DNA from: Ruegeria sp. HKCCSA071
GTDB taxonomy: Bacteria; Pseudomonadota; Alphaproteobacteria; Rhodobacterales; Rhodobacteraceae
Assembly (NCBI RefSeq): GCF_017872555.1
Contig: NZ_JAEDOX010000002.1
Location: 62,001 to 126,000, forward strand
DNA length: 64,000 bases
Reading direction: 5' to 3'
A program made the translations under genes and the position numbers. The notes beneath the pieces are model-generated. The model was not told where the DNA came from. It saw only the letters and a list, made by a program, of their open reading frames with translations, and ran no database searches. This document shows positions 44,967 to 53,434 of the stretch, in pieces. How positions within the stretch are numbered: position 1 is the first letter of the stretch; every line of letters begins with the position of its first letter.

Positions 44967-45583
44967 TTTCCCACCCGATATTCTTCGGGAACAAAGAACG
45001 TATAGTCACGATCCGCCACTTGTTCGTGACAGACATGGCAATATGCAACTTCGCTGGCACGGGCGCCCATTGTATCGCCATACAAGGACCCGTCTGGCAG
45101 CACCATGATATAACGCCAGTCAGCGGTGTTCGGGCTGGTACCCTCTGGCAGTTTTTCCATTATGAACATGGCGCCGGGATGTATGTGACCTTCATCGGTC
45201 ACAGTCATGCTGTCCTTGGCAAGCACCGATCCCATGGGAAGTTCTTCGCCTTGCTGCAATGTCCCGTAGTTATGGGCCATTCGGTTGGCATACGTGTTTA
45301 CGTAACGCTGACCGTGTGTCGCGGAAATATATGGCGCGTCGTTGAAAAGCGGCCAGCTTTGATAGTTTAGAACCAGATCCAGTTGCGCCGCAGCATACCC
45401 CCGTGCCATGCGGCGGCGCAGTGAATGGTAGTGAGCCGCGGCTTCATCCTTGCTCAGCTCTGCCGGATTTTCGATCGCGATATGAGCGTTGTGGCCATCC
45501 GCTGTTGCCAGCCCTGCTGAAACCAGAAGTATCGCGCACGCAATGGCCTTGTGCTGGAGAATAATTCGAAGATACGAGTCCAT
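44963..45583 (-). CDS. Cytochrome P460-family protein
   Basis: The 206-residue exported protein resembles the cytochrome P460 family, whose members oxidise hydroxylamine or detoxify nitrogen oxides. A CxxCH haem site is visible as CHVCHEQVADRDYTFFVP near the C-terminus. Upstream text (GSVLAKDSM, then GAMFIMEK and DWRYIMVLPDGS) fits the P460 barrel. An N-terminal hydrophobic segment (about residues 15-28) is the export signal. No other nitrogen-cycle gene is in the window, so function stays open. Confidence 0.75.
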   Translation of the reverse strand: MDSYLRIILQHKAIACAILLVSAGLATADGHNAHIAIENPAELSKDEAAAHYHSLRRRMARGYAAAQLDLVLNYQSWPLFNDAPYISATHGQRYVNTYANRMAHNYGTLQQGEELPMGSVLAKDSMTVTDEGHIHPGAMFIMEKLPEGTSPNTADWRYIMVLPDGSLYGDTMGARASEVAYCHVCHEQVADRDYTFFVPEEYRVGN

Positions 45584-45869
45584 TATTACGACCCACCTGA
45601 AAATCAGTTCGCCTGAGCGCCACTTGACGGCAGTATTCGCATTTAAGCGGCTCCGGGATCTCTTACCAGCTCAGGTCCCGGAAACTCACCGCCTTGTGCA
45701 TCTATTTGAACCTGCATCCTGCGGCATTGAATCATTAAAATATAGCAAATTTTGCATATTGAATCAGCACCTGAAACATTAAGTTTACAGGCACACTTCA
45801 TGCGTGCAGGCGGTCATCTTTGACAATCAAAGCACGACCATCCAAACCATGATGAATCCAACAGAAAAA
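45584..45869. other. AT-rich intergenic region upstream of the P460 gene
   Basis: About 286 bp between rlmN and the P460 gene, both on the minus strand. GCAAATTTTGC with AT-rich flanks sits at 45745-45755 and could be a regulator site or promoter element. I see no ORF, RNA gene or clear terminator. Confidence 0.5.
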
Positions 45870-47057
45870 CTACCGGGTTAAACCGGCTTCGGACTCAATC
45901 TGTTTGCGCGATTTGCGGGCGCGTTCGGTTGCCGATTTCAACTGACCGCACGCCGCCATGATATCCTCGCCCCGTGTCTTGCGAATGGGAGAGGCGTAGC
46001 CTGCCTGATAGATGATGTTGGCAAAAGCGCGGATGCGGTTGTTCGAGCTGCGCTTGTACGGTGCACCGGGCCATTCGTTGAACGGGATCAGGTTGATCTT
46101 GGCCGGAATCTTGTGACGCTTGATGTGGTCGATCAAACGATGGGCATCCGCGTCGCTGTCATTCACACCGTCCAGCATCACGTATTCGAACGTGATCCGC
46201 TCGGAGTTCGAGGCATTCGGATAGCTGGCCAGCGCCTGCAACAACTCCTCGATATTCCAGCGTTTATTGATCGGAACCAGAACGTCGCGGGTTTCATCCG
46301 TGGTTGCATGGAACGAGATCGCCAGCAGACAGCCGATCTCCTCGGCGGTGCGCGCAATTTCGGGCACCACTCCGCTGGTTGACAGCGTAATGCGGCGGCG
46401 CGACAGGGAAATCCCCTCGGGATCCATCGCGATCTTCATCGCATCGCGGACGTTTTCGAAATTGTAGAGCGGCTCGCCCATTCCCATCAGAACGATGTTC
46501 GACAGAAGGCGCGTTTCATCCTTTGGCGCACCGGGGGTCGGCCATTCTTCAAGATCGTCGCGCGCCATCATGATCTGCCCGACAATTTCTGCAGATGTTA
46601 AATTACGTACAAGTTTCTGGGTGCCGGTATGACAAAACGAACATGTCAACGTACATCCGACCTGAGACGATATGCACAGCGTTCCGCGATCTTCCTCGGG
46701 GATGTAGACCACCTCGACCTCATGCCCACCCGCGATCCGGCACAGATATTTGCGGGTGCCGTCCTCGGACACCTGTCGGGTCACCACCTCGGGTATCTCG
46801 ACCACAAAGTTGTCGGCCAGTTGCGCACGGTAGGCTTTGGCAAGATTCGTCATGTGGGAAAAATCACGCACGCCCCATTGATAAATCCACTGCCAGATCT
46901 GACCGGTGCGCATCTTTGCCTGCTTTTCCGGCGTGCCATGTTCGATCAGAACCTCGCGCAAACGGTCGCGGGTGAGACCGACAAGGTTCACCTTCCCCTC
47001 GGGCAATTTACGAGGGAGGGTCATGACGTCTTGAGTGATCGGCGCTTTGGGCGACAT
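45870..47057 (-). CDS. rlmN: Dual-specificity 23S rRNA/tRNA adenine-C2 methyltransferase RlmN
   Basis: RlmN is a radical SAM enzyme that methylates C2 of A2503 in 23S rRNA and A37 in some tRNAs. The 395-residue protein has the radical SAM CxxxCxxC in [19 protein letters not shown]. The text [17 protein letters not shown] and the C-terminal cysteine region [13 protein letters not shown] (the catalytic Cys) also match. Its length suits the family. It is monocistronic as far as visible. Confidence 0.95.
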   Translation of the reverse strand: MSPKAPITQDVMTLPRKLPEGKVNLVGLTRDRLREVLIEHGTPEKQAKMRTGQIWQWIYQWGVRDFSHMTNLAKAYRAQLADNFVVEIPEVVTRQVSEDGTRKYLCRIAGGHEVEVVYIPEEDRGTLCISSQVGCTLTCSFCHTGTQKLVRNLTSAEIVGQIMMARDDLEEWPTPGAPKDETRLLSNIVLMGMGEPLYNFENVRDAMKIAMDPEGISLSRRRITLSTSGVVPEIARTAEEIGCLLAISFHATTDETRDVLVPINKRWNIEELLQALASYPNASNSERITFEYVMLDGVNDSDADAHRLIDHIKRHKIPAKINLIPFNEWPGAPYKRSSNNRIRAFANIIYQAGYASPIRKTRGEDIMAACGQLKSATERARKSRKQIESEAGLTR

Positions 47058-47150
47058 TGTGGTACCTGCTGAGGCGTATCTTCAAGGATTCTGGCTTGGG
47101 ATGCGCCTCTATATAGGAACCTGTGCAAAGATCAAAAGGAATCGTTTCAG

Positions 47151-47528
47151 TCAGTCTGCAAAACTCAACAGTTCTTCAACGCGTGCCCGCCCTAAATTCA
47201 CCCGGCATGATGTGATTGCGATACCTGTACCCGATCCGCCACCAAACGACGCGCCGACGGCGGTGCAATGCGTATCGCGATAGGTTTCCCAGGCCTGTTG
47301 CGCCGCCATAAGGGCAGGTTCAGCCACTATCCGCCCGGTGACCTCGTCCAGTTCCTTGGCAGATTGTACCGCCAAATCAAAACTCACCTGCAGCGCGCGC
47401 GAGACCCGTGCTTCCATCTCTCCGACGCAGGATCCGATTTCGACTTGTGATCCGGCGTCGGAACATTCCAACGCCGGGTCGGCGGTTGCGGTGGCTGGCA
47501 AAAGCAGCGCGATCAAGATCAGACGCAT
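47151..47528 (-). CDS. Exported LprI-like (DUF1311) protein
   Basis: The 125-residue protein has a signal peptide (MRLILIALLLPATATA) and a DUF1311/LprI domain with paired cysteines (ECSDAGSQVEIGSCVGEME and later HCTAVGASFGGGSGTG, CRVNL). Some family members inhibit lysozyme; others have no known role. I use the ATG at 47528, preceded by GAGGCGG, instead of one five codons upstream. Confidence 0.75.
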   Translation of the reverse strand: MRLILIALLLPATATADPALECSDAGSQVEIGSCVGEMEARVSRALQVSFDLAVQSAKELDEVTGRIVAEPALMAAQQAWETYRDTHCTAVGASFGGGSGTGIAITSCRVNLGRARVEELLSFAD

Positions 47529-47587
47529 GGCCGCCTCATTCATCCATTCAGCAGGGGTCGGGCCAGAGTAACATGTTTTGCCAGAAA

Positions 47588-47616
47588 GGTTTAGATGCCG
47601 GTTGGCCCCCTAAACC
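47588..47616 (-). terminator. Possible terminator of the small lipoprotein gene
   Basis: GGTTTAG and CTAAACC pair over a 15-nt loop on the minus strand, followed by TTTCTGG. It lies 20 bp past the stop. The loop is long, so this is a weak case. Confidence 0.35.
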
Positions 47617-47636
47617 AACGGAAATGCAGTTCCGCG

Positions 47637-47804
47637 TCAGACACCCGCGGGTGGGATATAGCAATCTTCGGCATCCAGGGTCTTGACCGGATCGTTCGGT
47701 CCGCATTGTTCGCCGGTTACAGGATAAGTCTCGCCCTTGTTTTCGCAGGCACTCAGCAGCATGGCTGATATCATCATCAACGCGACAAGAGATTTGTTCA
47801 GCAT
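47637..47804 (-). CDS. Small lipoprotein
   Basis: A 55-residue lipoprotein. The N-terminus MLNKSLVALMMISAMLLSACENKG has a lipobox (LSAC, cysteine at residue 20), followed by a short mature part with two further cysteines (EQCGPNDP, AEDCYIPP). The start has CCAAGGAG upstream. I recognise no named family. A TTGAT-N4-ATCAA (Fnr-type) box lies about 60 bp upstream, so oxygen-dependent expression is possible. Confidence 0.65.
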   Translation of the reverse strand: MLNKSLVALMMISAMLLSACENKGETYPVTGEQCGPNDPVKTLDAEDCYIPPAGV

Positions 47805-48242
47805 GGTGGCAACTCCTTGGTTTCTCTTGAACTGATTAGTTCGGAAATCGTCAGAGCTCACATTGATACGGATCAAGTAAACGGGTTGATCCTGCGTAAA
47901 GTTGCATCTTGCGCTCTGGGGTGAGTAACAGTGCTGTTCCACGTTGTGATTGAGTTCTGCGGTGTTGAAGGTTCCCCATCTCAGAGGGTTTCAACATAGC
48001 TACGACGGAAGCGCTTGTGTGGCATACTGTTTGAATGCGGAGCGTACCGAAAGCGGCGCTTGGTGATACTGAACCCCGACATGCACAAATAAGAAAAAGC
48101 TTACGCAAAGTCGGTGGCGCATCTAACATGGCGTCACTCGGCGGCGCGCTAGCCTGCCCGTTTGAAGGCGCAATTTGCTCAATACCAATGCTAAGCGCCC
48201 CATCTTTCCACAATCCCTTCAATAGAACTAAGGTCATTGAAA
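47805..48242. other. 438-bp region without a clear gene
   Basis: It holds the Fnr-type box at its left end (47863-47876) and no ORF I would defend. A minus-strand frame (47851-48237) translates to a low-complexity text with no family match. It might hold remnants of a degraded gene, but I cannot name one. Confidence 0.5.
47863..47876. promoter_or_regulatory. FNR/FnrL-type box upstream of the small lipoprotein gene
   Basis: TTGATACGGATCAA matches the consensus TTGAT-N4-ATCAA exactly. It is 58 bp from the lipoprotein start. Alphaproteobacterial FnrL or Dnr-type regulators use this site. Regulation is inferred. Confidence 0.5.
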
Positions 48243-48740
48243 ATGATTTCAGCCGAATATTGCCAACTCATGGCACGCTACAACAGCTGGCAAAACTCCT
48301 CACTCGTTACAGCGGCCAACGAATTGACAAATGCCGAGCGTTGGATGGATCGAGGCGCTTTTTTTCAGTCCATCGCCGGGACATTGAACCACCTCTATTG
48401 GGCCGACGCGCTTATCCTTGAGCGCATCAAAGGCAATGAACGCCCACAAGATACGATCACACACTCACTAACCAGTCCAACAGACTGGTCTGAGTTCAAA
48501 AGCTTACGCATAGAACGAGACGCGGAAATCGAGCGGTGGGCAGCCAGTACAACCGACACAGATATCAAGGGCGCGATCAAATGGTACCCGCCGGACGGCT
48601 CTGCCAAAATTGAAATGCCGAAAGCTGTCTGTGTCGTTCAGCTTTTCAACCACCAAACCCATCACCGGGGACAGGTACATGCCATGCTCACTGCGACAGG
48701 GGTAACTCCTGAACCAACGGACATTTCAGGAATGCCGTAG
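48243..48740 (+). CDS. DinB-family protein
   Basis: The 165-residue protein fits the DinB/YfiT metal-binding four-helix bundle. The histidine ligands appear in GTLNHLYWADALILER and in LFNHQTHHRGQVHAML, the typical HxxxH pattern near the C-terminus. Some family members are thiol transferases; this one is unassigned. The ATG at 48243 has AAGG upstream. A TTG two codons earlier is possible. Confidence 0.85.
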   Translation: MISAEYCQLMARYNSWQNSSLVTAANELTNAERWMDRGAFFQSIAGTLNHLYWADALILERIKGNERPQDTITHSLTSPTDWSEFKSLRIERDAEIERWAASTTDTDIKGAIKWYPPDGSAKIEMPKAVCVVQLFNHQTHHRGQVHAMLTATGVTPEPTDISGMP

Positions 48741-48773
48741 CAATTGCTGAACGCCGTTGACCGTAGCCCAATC

Positions 48774-48800
48774 AAAAAAAGCCCCGCCAAAGACGGGACC
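48774..48800 (-). terminator. Terminator of the IalB-family gene
   Basis: On the minus strand CCCGTC and GGCGGG pair (with a wobble) over TTT, followed by GC and TTTTTTT. It lies 20-45 bp after the stop. Confidence 0.75.
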
Positions 48801-48820
48801 ATTTGCTTAGGTCGGGGTGC

Positions 48821-49357
48821 TTACTTGGTGCAGCGCTTTTCGGCGTCTTCGATTGCTGCGGTAAAGCCCAGCAGCGAGAAGGTGTCCTTGGTTTGCGTGC
48901 CGCGTTCGGACCGGGCGGTCAGAACAGCCTCGGTTCCGCGTTTCAGCGCGGTGACGATCTTGGCGTCATCTGCATCTGATGCGGGCCAGGCCCACTCACC
49001 TTCGGTGAACAGCTCAAACTCGGACCCGTCGACATTCAGGTTCACCGTCGATCCCGGTGCAAACGGATAGCCGCCGGTAAAGGTCACTTGTCCTTTGACC
49101 TCGGCATTGGGGCGATAGAACACAAACAACAGGATGTCGCTGCGCCGCACGGATACGACGCGCCCGCCCCGGGTGTTCACGGTTTCCTTGGGGGCCGAAA
49201 CGCTCCAGCATTCGGTGGGATCATCTTCGACAAAAACGCTCCAGTCCGTTTTTGCAGCAACCCGGTTTGTGCTTGTCGCCTGTTGGGCGAGTGCAGACGT
49301 TGCGGCGATGCCTGCCACACACAGGCCCGCAATCGTACGAACGAGCATTGATCCCAT
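48821..49357 (-). CDS. Invasion-associated locus B (IalB)-like exported protein
   Basis: The 178-residue protein has a signal peptide (MLVRTIAGLCVAGIAATSALA) and the IalB beta-sandwich text KTDWSVFVEDDPTECWSVSAPKE. IalB was named in Bartonella for invasion of red cells, but homologues are widespread in free-living alphaproteobacteria and their role is unknown. The start at 49357 has GGAGG upstream; a second ATG three codons later is possible. Confidence 0.87.
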   Translation of the reverse strand: MGSMLVRTIAGLCVAGIAATSALAQQATSTNRVAAKTDWSVFVEDDPTECWSVSAPKETVNTRGGRVVSVRRSDILLFVFYRPNAEVKGQVTFTGGYPFAPGSTVNLNVDGSEFELFTEGEWAWPASDADDAKIVTALKRGTEAVLTARSERGTQTKDTFSLLGFTAAIEDAEKRCTK

Positions 49358-49536
49358 TTGTCCAGCCTCCTAGCTCGACCGATACCTCAAATCCATCGGA
49401 CATGGCTGCGAACCCTTCCGGCCCGTCTATTCCGTTGCGCATTCCGATGATTGCCGACATACACACACTAACGCAGGTTTCGCCACAGGCGAAAGGGCGA
49501 TTGGCAGATTTTTGCGCATAAATTTCGGAGGTCCTG

Positions 49537-50535
49537 ATGACGCAGCCCGTAGCAATGACAGAACTGTGGCGCGGCAACTTGCTGGAAAGCCTGCATCTGG
49601 GCCACGCGGTCATCTGCGACGACACCGGCCAGATCGTGCGCAGCTGGGGCGACCCGCAGGCGGTTATCTATCCGCGCTCATCCGCCAAGATGATTCAGGC
49701 GCTTCCGCTGGTCACGTCTGGAGCCGCGGCAAAATACGGATTGAACAGCGAACATCTTGCGCTGGCCTGCGCGTCACACAACGGGGCCGCGATCCATACC
49801 GACCGCGTGACGGCGTGGCTTGATCATCTGGGGCTGAGCGAGCACGACTTGCGCTGCGGGCCACAGGAGCCAGCGGACACTGCCGCGCGGGATCGGCTGA
49901 TTCTGGCGGATGACACCCCGTGCCAGATCCACAACAACTGTTCCGGCAAGCATTGTGGTTTCCTGACACTGGGTCAGCATATGGGCGCAGGGCCGGAATA
50001 TCTGGAAATCGATCACCCGGTGCAGCAGGCCTGCCTGTCTGCCATCGAAGAAACGTCAGGCGAAACCAGCCCCGGTTATGGTATTGACGGCTGTTCCGCC
50101 CCGAATTTCGCCGTGTCCCTGTCCGGGCTGGCCCGGTCGATGGCGTGGTTCGCCAGCGCCTCGGATCGGTCCGACCGTTCCAGCGAGGCAGCGGTTCAGT
50201 TGGTGGCGGCCATGGTGAAACACCCGGAACTGGTCGCCGGTGAGACCCGTGCCTGCACCGAACTGATGCGCGCCATGAACGGACGCGCCGCCATCAAGAC
50301 CGGGGCCGAGGCGGTGTTTGTAGCCATCATCCCGGAAAAACGCATGGGCGTTGCGTTGAAGATCACCGATGGCACCACGCGGGCCAGCGAATGTGCCATC
50401 GCCGCCATTCTGGTGAGCCTTGGTGTGCTGGAGGCCGATCACCCGGCCACCCGCAAATTCATGAACGCCACGCAATACAGCCGCCGGGGGCTGGAATGCG
50501 GCGTGATCAAACCTGCGCCGGGTTTCCCCGGCTAA
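49537..50535 (+). CDS. L-asparaginase (type II, Rhizobium-like family)
   Basis: The 332-residue protein matches the asparaginase II (AnsA-unrelated, R. etli-type) family, which hydrolyses L-asparagine to aspartate and ammonia. Family text includes YPRSSAKMIQALPLV, ALACASHNGAAIHTDRV and HNNCSGKHCGFLTL. The catalytic residues are thought to include the serine in RSSAK and the lysine three residues after it. It follows GGAGGT by five bases. It is monocistronic. Confidence 0.88.
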   Translation: MTQPVAMTELWRGNLLESLHLGHAVICDDTGQIVRSWGDPQAVIYPRSSAKMIQALPLVTSGAAAKYGLNSEHLALACASHNGAAIHTDRVTAWLDHLGLSEHDLRCGPQEPADTAARDRLILADDTPCQIHNNCSGKHCGFLTLGQHMGAGPEYLEIDHPVQQACLSAIEETSGETSPGYGIDGCSAPNFAVSLSGLARSMAWFASASDRSDRSSEAAVQLVAAMVKHPELVAGETRACTELMRAMNGRAAIKTGAEAVFVAIIPEKRMGVALKITDGTTRASECAIAAILVSLGVLEADHPATRKFMNATQYSRRGLECGVIKPAPGFPG

Positions 50536-50540
50536 GGCCC

Positions 50541-50861
50541 CTACATCTCGATCTCGTGCACCTCGGCCACTTCAACCGAGCCCGAGCCGTTGACAACCAT
50601 CGGACAGCCCTTGGCCATCTCGGTCGCGGCGTCGATGCTGTCGGCCTTGATCACGGTAAAGCCCGAGGCCGGGTTTGCACCGCCATTGTCGACAACCCCG
50701 CTGCTGCTGACCGTATAGGATTGTCCGACCGGGTTGCCGGGGATTTCCAACGCTTCGGCCATACCCTGAAACCATGCGCCCCAAGCGGCCATGGTCGCCT
50801 CAATTTCGGCGGGGTCGGTCGGGGTGTGTCCCCCGTGATAAACAAACAAATATTGGGGCAT
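50541..50861 (-). CDS. YCII-related protein
   Basis: The 106-residue protein matches the YCII/DGPF domain (text MPQYLFVYHGGHTPTDPAEIEATMAAW and GCPMVVNGSGSVEV). The family has a ferredoxin-like fold and mostly unknown function. It is the last gene of an ArsR-SRPBCC-YCII operon, a common bacterial arrangement. Confidence 0.83.
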   Translation of the reverse strand: MPQYLFVYHGGHTPTDPAEIEATMAAWGAWFQGMAEALEIPGNPVGQSYTVSSSGVVDNGGANPASGFTVIKADSIDAATEMAKGCPMVVNGSGSVEVAEVHEIEM

Positions 50862-50883
50862 ATCGCTCCTCCCTGATGAAACC

Positions 50884-51312
50884 TTATTTGCACTTCGCTT
50901 CGAGTTTGCGCAGCGAAGATGTCCAGCCCTGTTTGTGGTTCGCGGCTGCTTCGGCATCGGCCAGTTCGCGGTGGTCCAAAACCAGACGTGACCCCGTGCC
51001 TGTCGCTGTGACTGTGAAGGTGACGTGGCTTTCGGCCCCGCGCTGATCCTGATCGTCATGCCAGCCCCAGGTAAACCCCACCGAGTTTGGCGGGTCGACA
51101 TGCGTGACGTGGCCCGAGACCTTGTATTGCTGGCCCTCGCTGTTTTCCATGACCGAATACCACGGGCCGGTGCGCGAGAAATCCAGATTGTGTTCAGGCA
51201 CGTGCATCCCTTCGGGCCCCCACCATTGCAACAACCGGCTGCCGTCGCTGATCCATGCGAACAGGTCTTCTGGGCTGACGGGGAAGTCCCGTTCCAGTTT
51301 CAGGTCGGCCAT
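50884..51312 (-). CDS. SRPBCC / AHSA1-family protein
   Basis: The 142-residue protein has the START-like ligand-binding fold. Family text: MADLKLERDFPVSPEDLFAWI, then LLQWWGPEGM and later GFTWGWHDDQ. AHSA1-type proteins bind small hydrophobic molecules or partner proteins. It overlaps the ArsR gene by 13 bp and precedes the YCII gene, so the three act together. Confidence 0.88.
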   Translation of the reverse strand: MADLKLERDFPVSPEDLFAWISDGSRLLQWWGPEGMHVPEHNLDFSRTGPWYSVMENSEGQQYKVSGHVTHVDPPNSVGFTWGWHDDQDQRGAESHVTFTVTATGTGSRLVLDHRELADAEAAANHKQGWTSSLRKLEAKCK

Positions 51313-51629
51313 GAATTCTCCCTTTCGATGATATCACTGAGGCGATCGAGGCTGCTCTCCCAGAATTGTCGTTTGGAGATGGTCCAGTCGGCAATCATCC
51401 GCAGCCCGTCGGACCGGATGGAGTACATCCGTTGTGTGCCCCGCACACGCTGCTGAACCAACCCTGCCTCGCGCAGCACCTTGAGGTGTCGCGAGATTGC
51501 AGCGCCGGATATTCCACGCCCTTCGATCAGGTCACCAGCGGGCAGTTCGCCCTGCTCCATCAACTGCTCGACAATCGAGAACCGGGTGGCATCAGACAAA
51601 GCGGAAAAGGTGGTCAGAAGCGTGCTCAT
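51300..51629 (-). CDS. ArsR-family regulator
   Basis: The 109-residue protein is a winged helix: FSALSDATRFSIVEQLMEQGELPAGDL, then ISGAAISRHLKVLREAGLV, and the wing RVRGTQRMYSIRSDGL. It lacks the usual cysteine metal sites, so the signal may be a ligand bound by the SRPBCC partner. It overlaps the SRPBCC gene. An 8-bp palindrome lies just upstream. Confidence 0.9.
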   Translation of the reverse strand: MSTLLTTFSALSDATRFSIVEQLMEQGELPAGDLIEGRGISGAAISRHLKVLREAGLVQQRVRGTQRMYSIRSDGLRMIADWTISKRQFWESSLDRLSDIIERENSWPT

Positions 51630-51636
51630 GACCTCT

Positions 51637-51656
51637 ATTTAACACAAATGTTAAAT
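51637..51656. promoter_or_regulatory. Palindromic operator upstream of arsR
   Basis: ATTTAACA and TGTTAAAT flank four bases, a perfect 8-bp inverted repeat eight bases before the start codon. ArsR-family repressors typically bind such AT-rich palindromes in their own promoter. Confidence 0.6.
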
Positions 51657-51670
51657 AATGGAAAGCCCTG

Positions 51671-52549
51671 TCAGGATTCGGCAAAATCCGCGCGACTGTA
51701 CCCTTGCAGGTAAAGCAGTGCCGTCAGGTCGCCGTGATTCACCCGCACGTCGCATTTTGCGGCCACCGACGGCTTGGCATGAAGCGCAACCCCGGTTCCG
51801 GCCCGCCCCAGCATGCCCAGATCATTGGCCCCGTCGCCCACGGCGATCACGTCACTTTCGGACAGGCCAAGGCGTGTCGAGATCTGTTCAAGCGCTTCGA
51901 TCTTGGCCTGACGTCCCAGAATAGGACGCGCCACATCGCCCGTCAGTTTGCCATCTGAGGCCAGCAGAGTGTTGGCGCGGTTTTCATCGAACCCCAGCAG
52001 TTCTGCCACCCGCGCGGTGAAGGCGGTAAAGCCACCGGACACCAGTGCAGCATAGGCACCGTTGGCCCGCATTGTTGCCAGCAACACCTGTCCGCCGGGC
52101 ATCAGGGTGATCCGTTCGCGCAGGACTTTGCCAATGACGCTTTCATCCAGATCCTTCAGCAGACCAACCCGTTCGATCAGAGCACCCTCGAAATCCAGCT
52201 CTCCGTTCATGGCGCGGGCTGTGATGTCCTTGACCCTTTCGCCGACGCCAGCCTCATCCGCCAGTTCGTCAATGCATTCCTGCTGGATCATGGTGCTGTC
52301 CATATCGGCCAGCAGCATCTTTTTGCGCCGCCCAGCCGCAGGCTGTACAATCAGGTCCACGCCCATGCCTTGCAAGTCTGCCCAAACGTCCCAGCGATTG
52401 GCGGGCATGTCGCGCAGGTCAAACTCGACCGCCTCGTCCGGGCTGAGCCACAGGACATCCCCACCGCCCCACGCGTTGCGCAGCGATTCTGGCAAGGCGC
52501 GGTCCAGTGAGGGTGCAGCCGGGTTGGTCAGCAAAGTGGCGACGTACAT
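51671..52549 (-). CDS. serB: Phosphoserine phosphatase SerB
   Basis: SerB is the last step of serine synthesis. The 292-residue HAD enzyme has the nucleophile motif LADMDSTMIQQEC, the second motif LVSGGFTAFTARVAEL and the third GDGANDLGMLGRAGTGVALHAKPSV. An N-terminal extension of about 80 residues is usual. The start at MYVATLL is chosen because the longer ORF overlaps the metallophosphatase end. The gene lies downstream of a metallophosphatase and a terminated serC-serA unit. Confidence 0.95.
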   Translation of the reverse strand: MYVATLLTNPAAPSLDRALPESLRNAWGGGDVLWLSPDEAVEFDLRDMPANRWDVWADLQGMGVDLIVQPAAGRRKKMLLADMDSTMIQQECIDELADEAGVGERVKDITARAMNGELDFEGALIERVGLLKDLDESVIGKVLRERITLMPGGQVLLATMRANGAYAALVSGGFTAFTARVAELLGFDENRANTLLASDGKLTGDVARPILGRQAKIEALEQISTRLGLSESDVIAVGDGANDLGMLGRAGTGVALHAKPSVAAKCDVRVNHGDLTALLYLQGYSRADFAES

Positions 52550-52584
52550 ATTCCAATCTCCAGTGTCATACCCATGCGGAACGG

Positions 52585-53313
52585 TCAGGGCGTCAATGGT
52601 GTTCGACCTTGTTCGGTCAGTTCCCAGCAATTCTGTCCCTCGAATACGGCGACGCCCGTCGGGCGTCCGTACCCGGCCCCCGTGTCCAGATTGATCCGGT
52701 TGCCATAATGCGTCGCCTGATCCACAGGCGTGTGTCCATGAACGATCAGTTTGGGATGCGGGCCTTGGTAGTCGTGGAAGTCCTGTCTGATCCAGATCAG
52801 ATCACTTGCCTGCTGTTCATTCAGCGGCACACCCGGACGGATACCCGCATGAACAAAGGCAATCTCGGGCGTCTGATGCATCGCCACCAGATCGCGCAGA
52901 AAGGTCAGGTGCGATTTCGGCACGGCTGCCTGTGCCATCCGGTGCAGGTTTTCAAGGCGGATCTGACCTTCGAATTCCACCCCATAGCTGCGCAGGGTTT
53001 CGACCCCGCCCAACCTGTCATGCAGCCAGTGGTATCCCACCAACAAATGCGGATCGTGGCGCGGCGTGTCCTCCATGAACCAGGCAAACATGCGATCGTG
53101 ATTGCCCAGCAGAGTGATCCAGTTCCGACCCGCATCACGCCCGGCAATCAGGCGTTCGATCAGCCCGCGACTGTCAGGGCCGCGGTCAACGTAGTCACCC
53201 AGAAACACGATCTGAGCATCGGGGCCGCCGTCGCTTTGGATCAGGGACAGCGCGCGCTCCAGCTCAGCCACCTGCCCGTGCAGATCACCAATAACATAGA
53301 TTGGCTGCGTCAT
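52585..53313 (-). CDS. Serine/threonine-type metallophosphatase
   Basis: The 242-residue protein is a calcineurin-like phosphoesterase of the PPP/ApaH-like group. Metal motifs are visible: YVIGDLHGQVAELERAL, IVFLGDYVDRGPDSRG and TLLGNHDRMF, with VHGHTPV near the C-terminus. It may act on proteins or dinucleotides. It lies between serA (after a terminator) and serB on the same strand. A functional link to serine synthesis is not shown by sequence. Confidence 0.87.
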   Translation of the reverse strand: MTQPIYVIGDLHGQVAELERALSLIQSDGGPDAQIVFLGDYVDRGPDSRGLIERLIAGRDAGRNWITLLGNHDRMFAWFMEDTPRHDPHLLVGYHWLHDRLGGVETLRSYGVEFEGQIRLENLHRMAQAAVPKSHLTFLRDLVAMHQTPEIAFVHAGIRPGVPLNEQQASDLIWIRQDFHDYQGPHPKLIVHGHTPVDQATHYGNRINLDTGAGYGRPTGVAVFEGQNCWELTEQGRTPLTP

Positions 53314-53375
53314 AGACGGCCTCCGGCGGTAAAGTTCAGCTTGCTTGTGCCTCAGATCATGGTTTGAGAGAACAA

Positions 53376-53405
53376 AGGACCCGGATATTCGCATAACCGG
53401 GTCCT
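53376..53405 (-). terminator. Terminator of serC-serA
   Basis: AGGACCCGG and CCGGGTCCT form a 9-bp stem over a 12-nt loop on the minus strand, followed by TTTGTTC. It lies 30 bp after the serA stop. Confidence 0.75.
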
Positions 53406-53434
53406 GAACTGTTCCTCAAACTCAACAGCCCCGA

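Noticed and set aside
47851-48237. Minus-strand ORF of 128 codons in the gap before the DinB gene
   Set aside because: No family match, no clear ribosome-binding site and low-complexity text; it overlaps an Fnr-type box.
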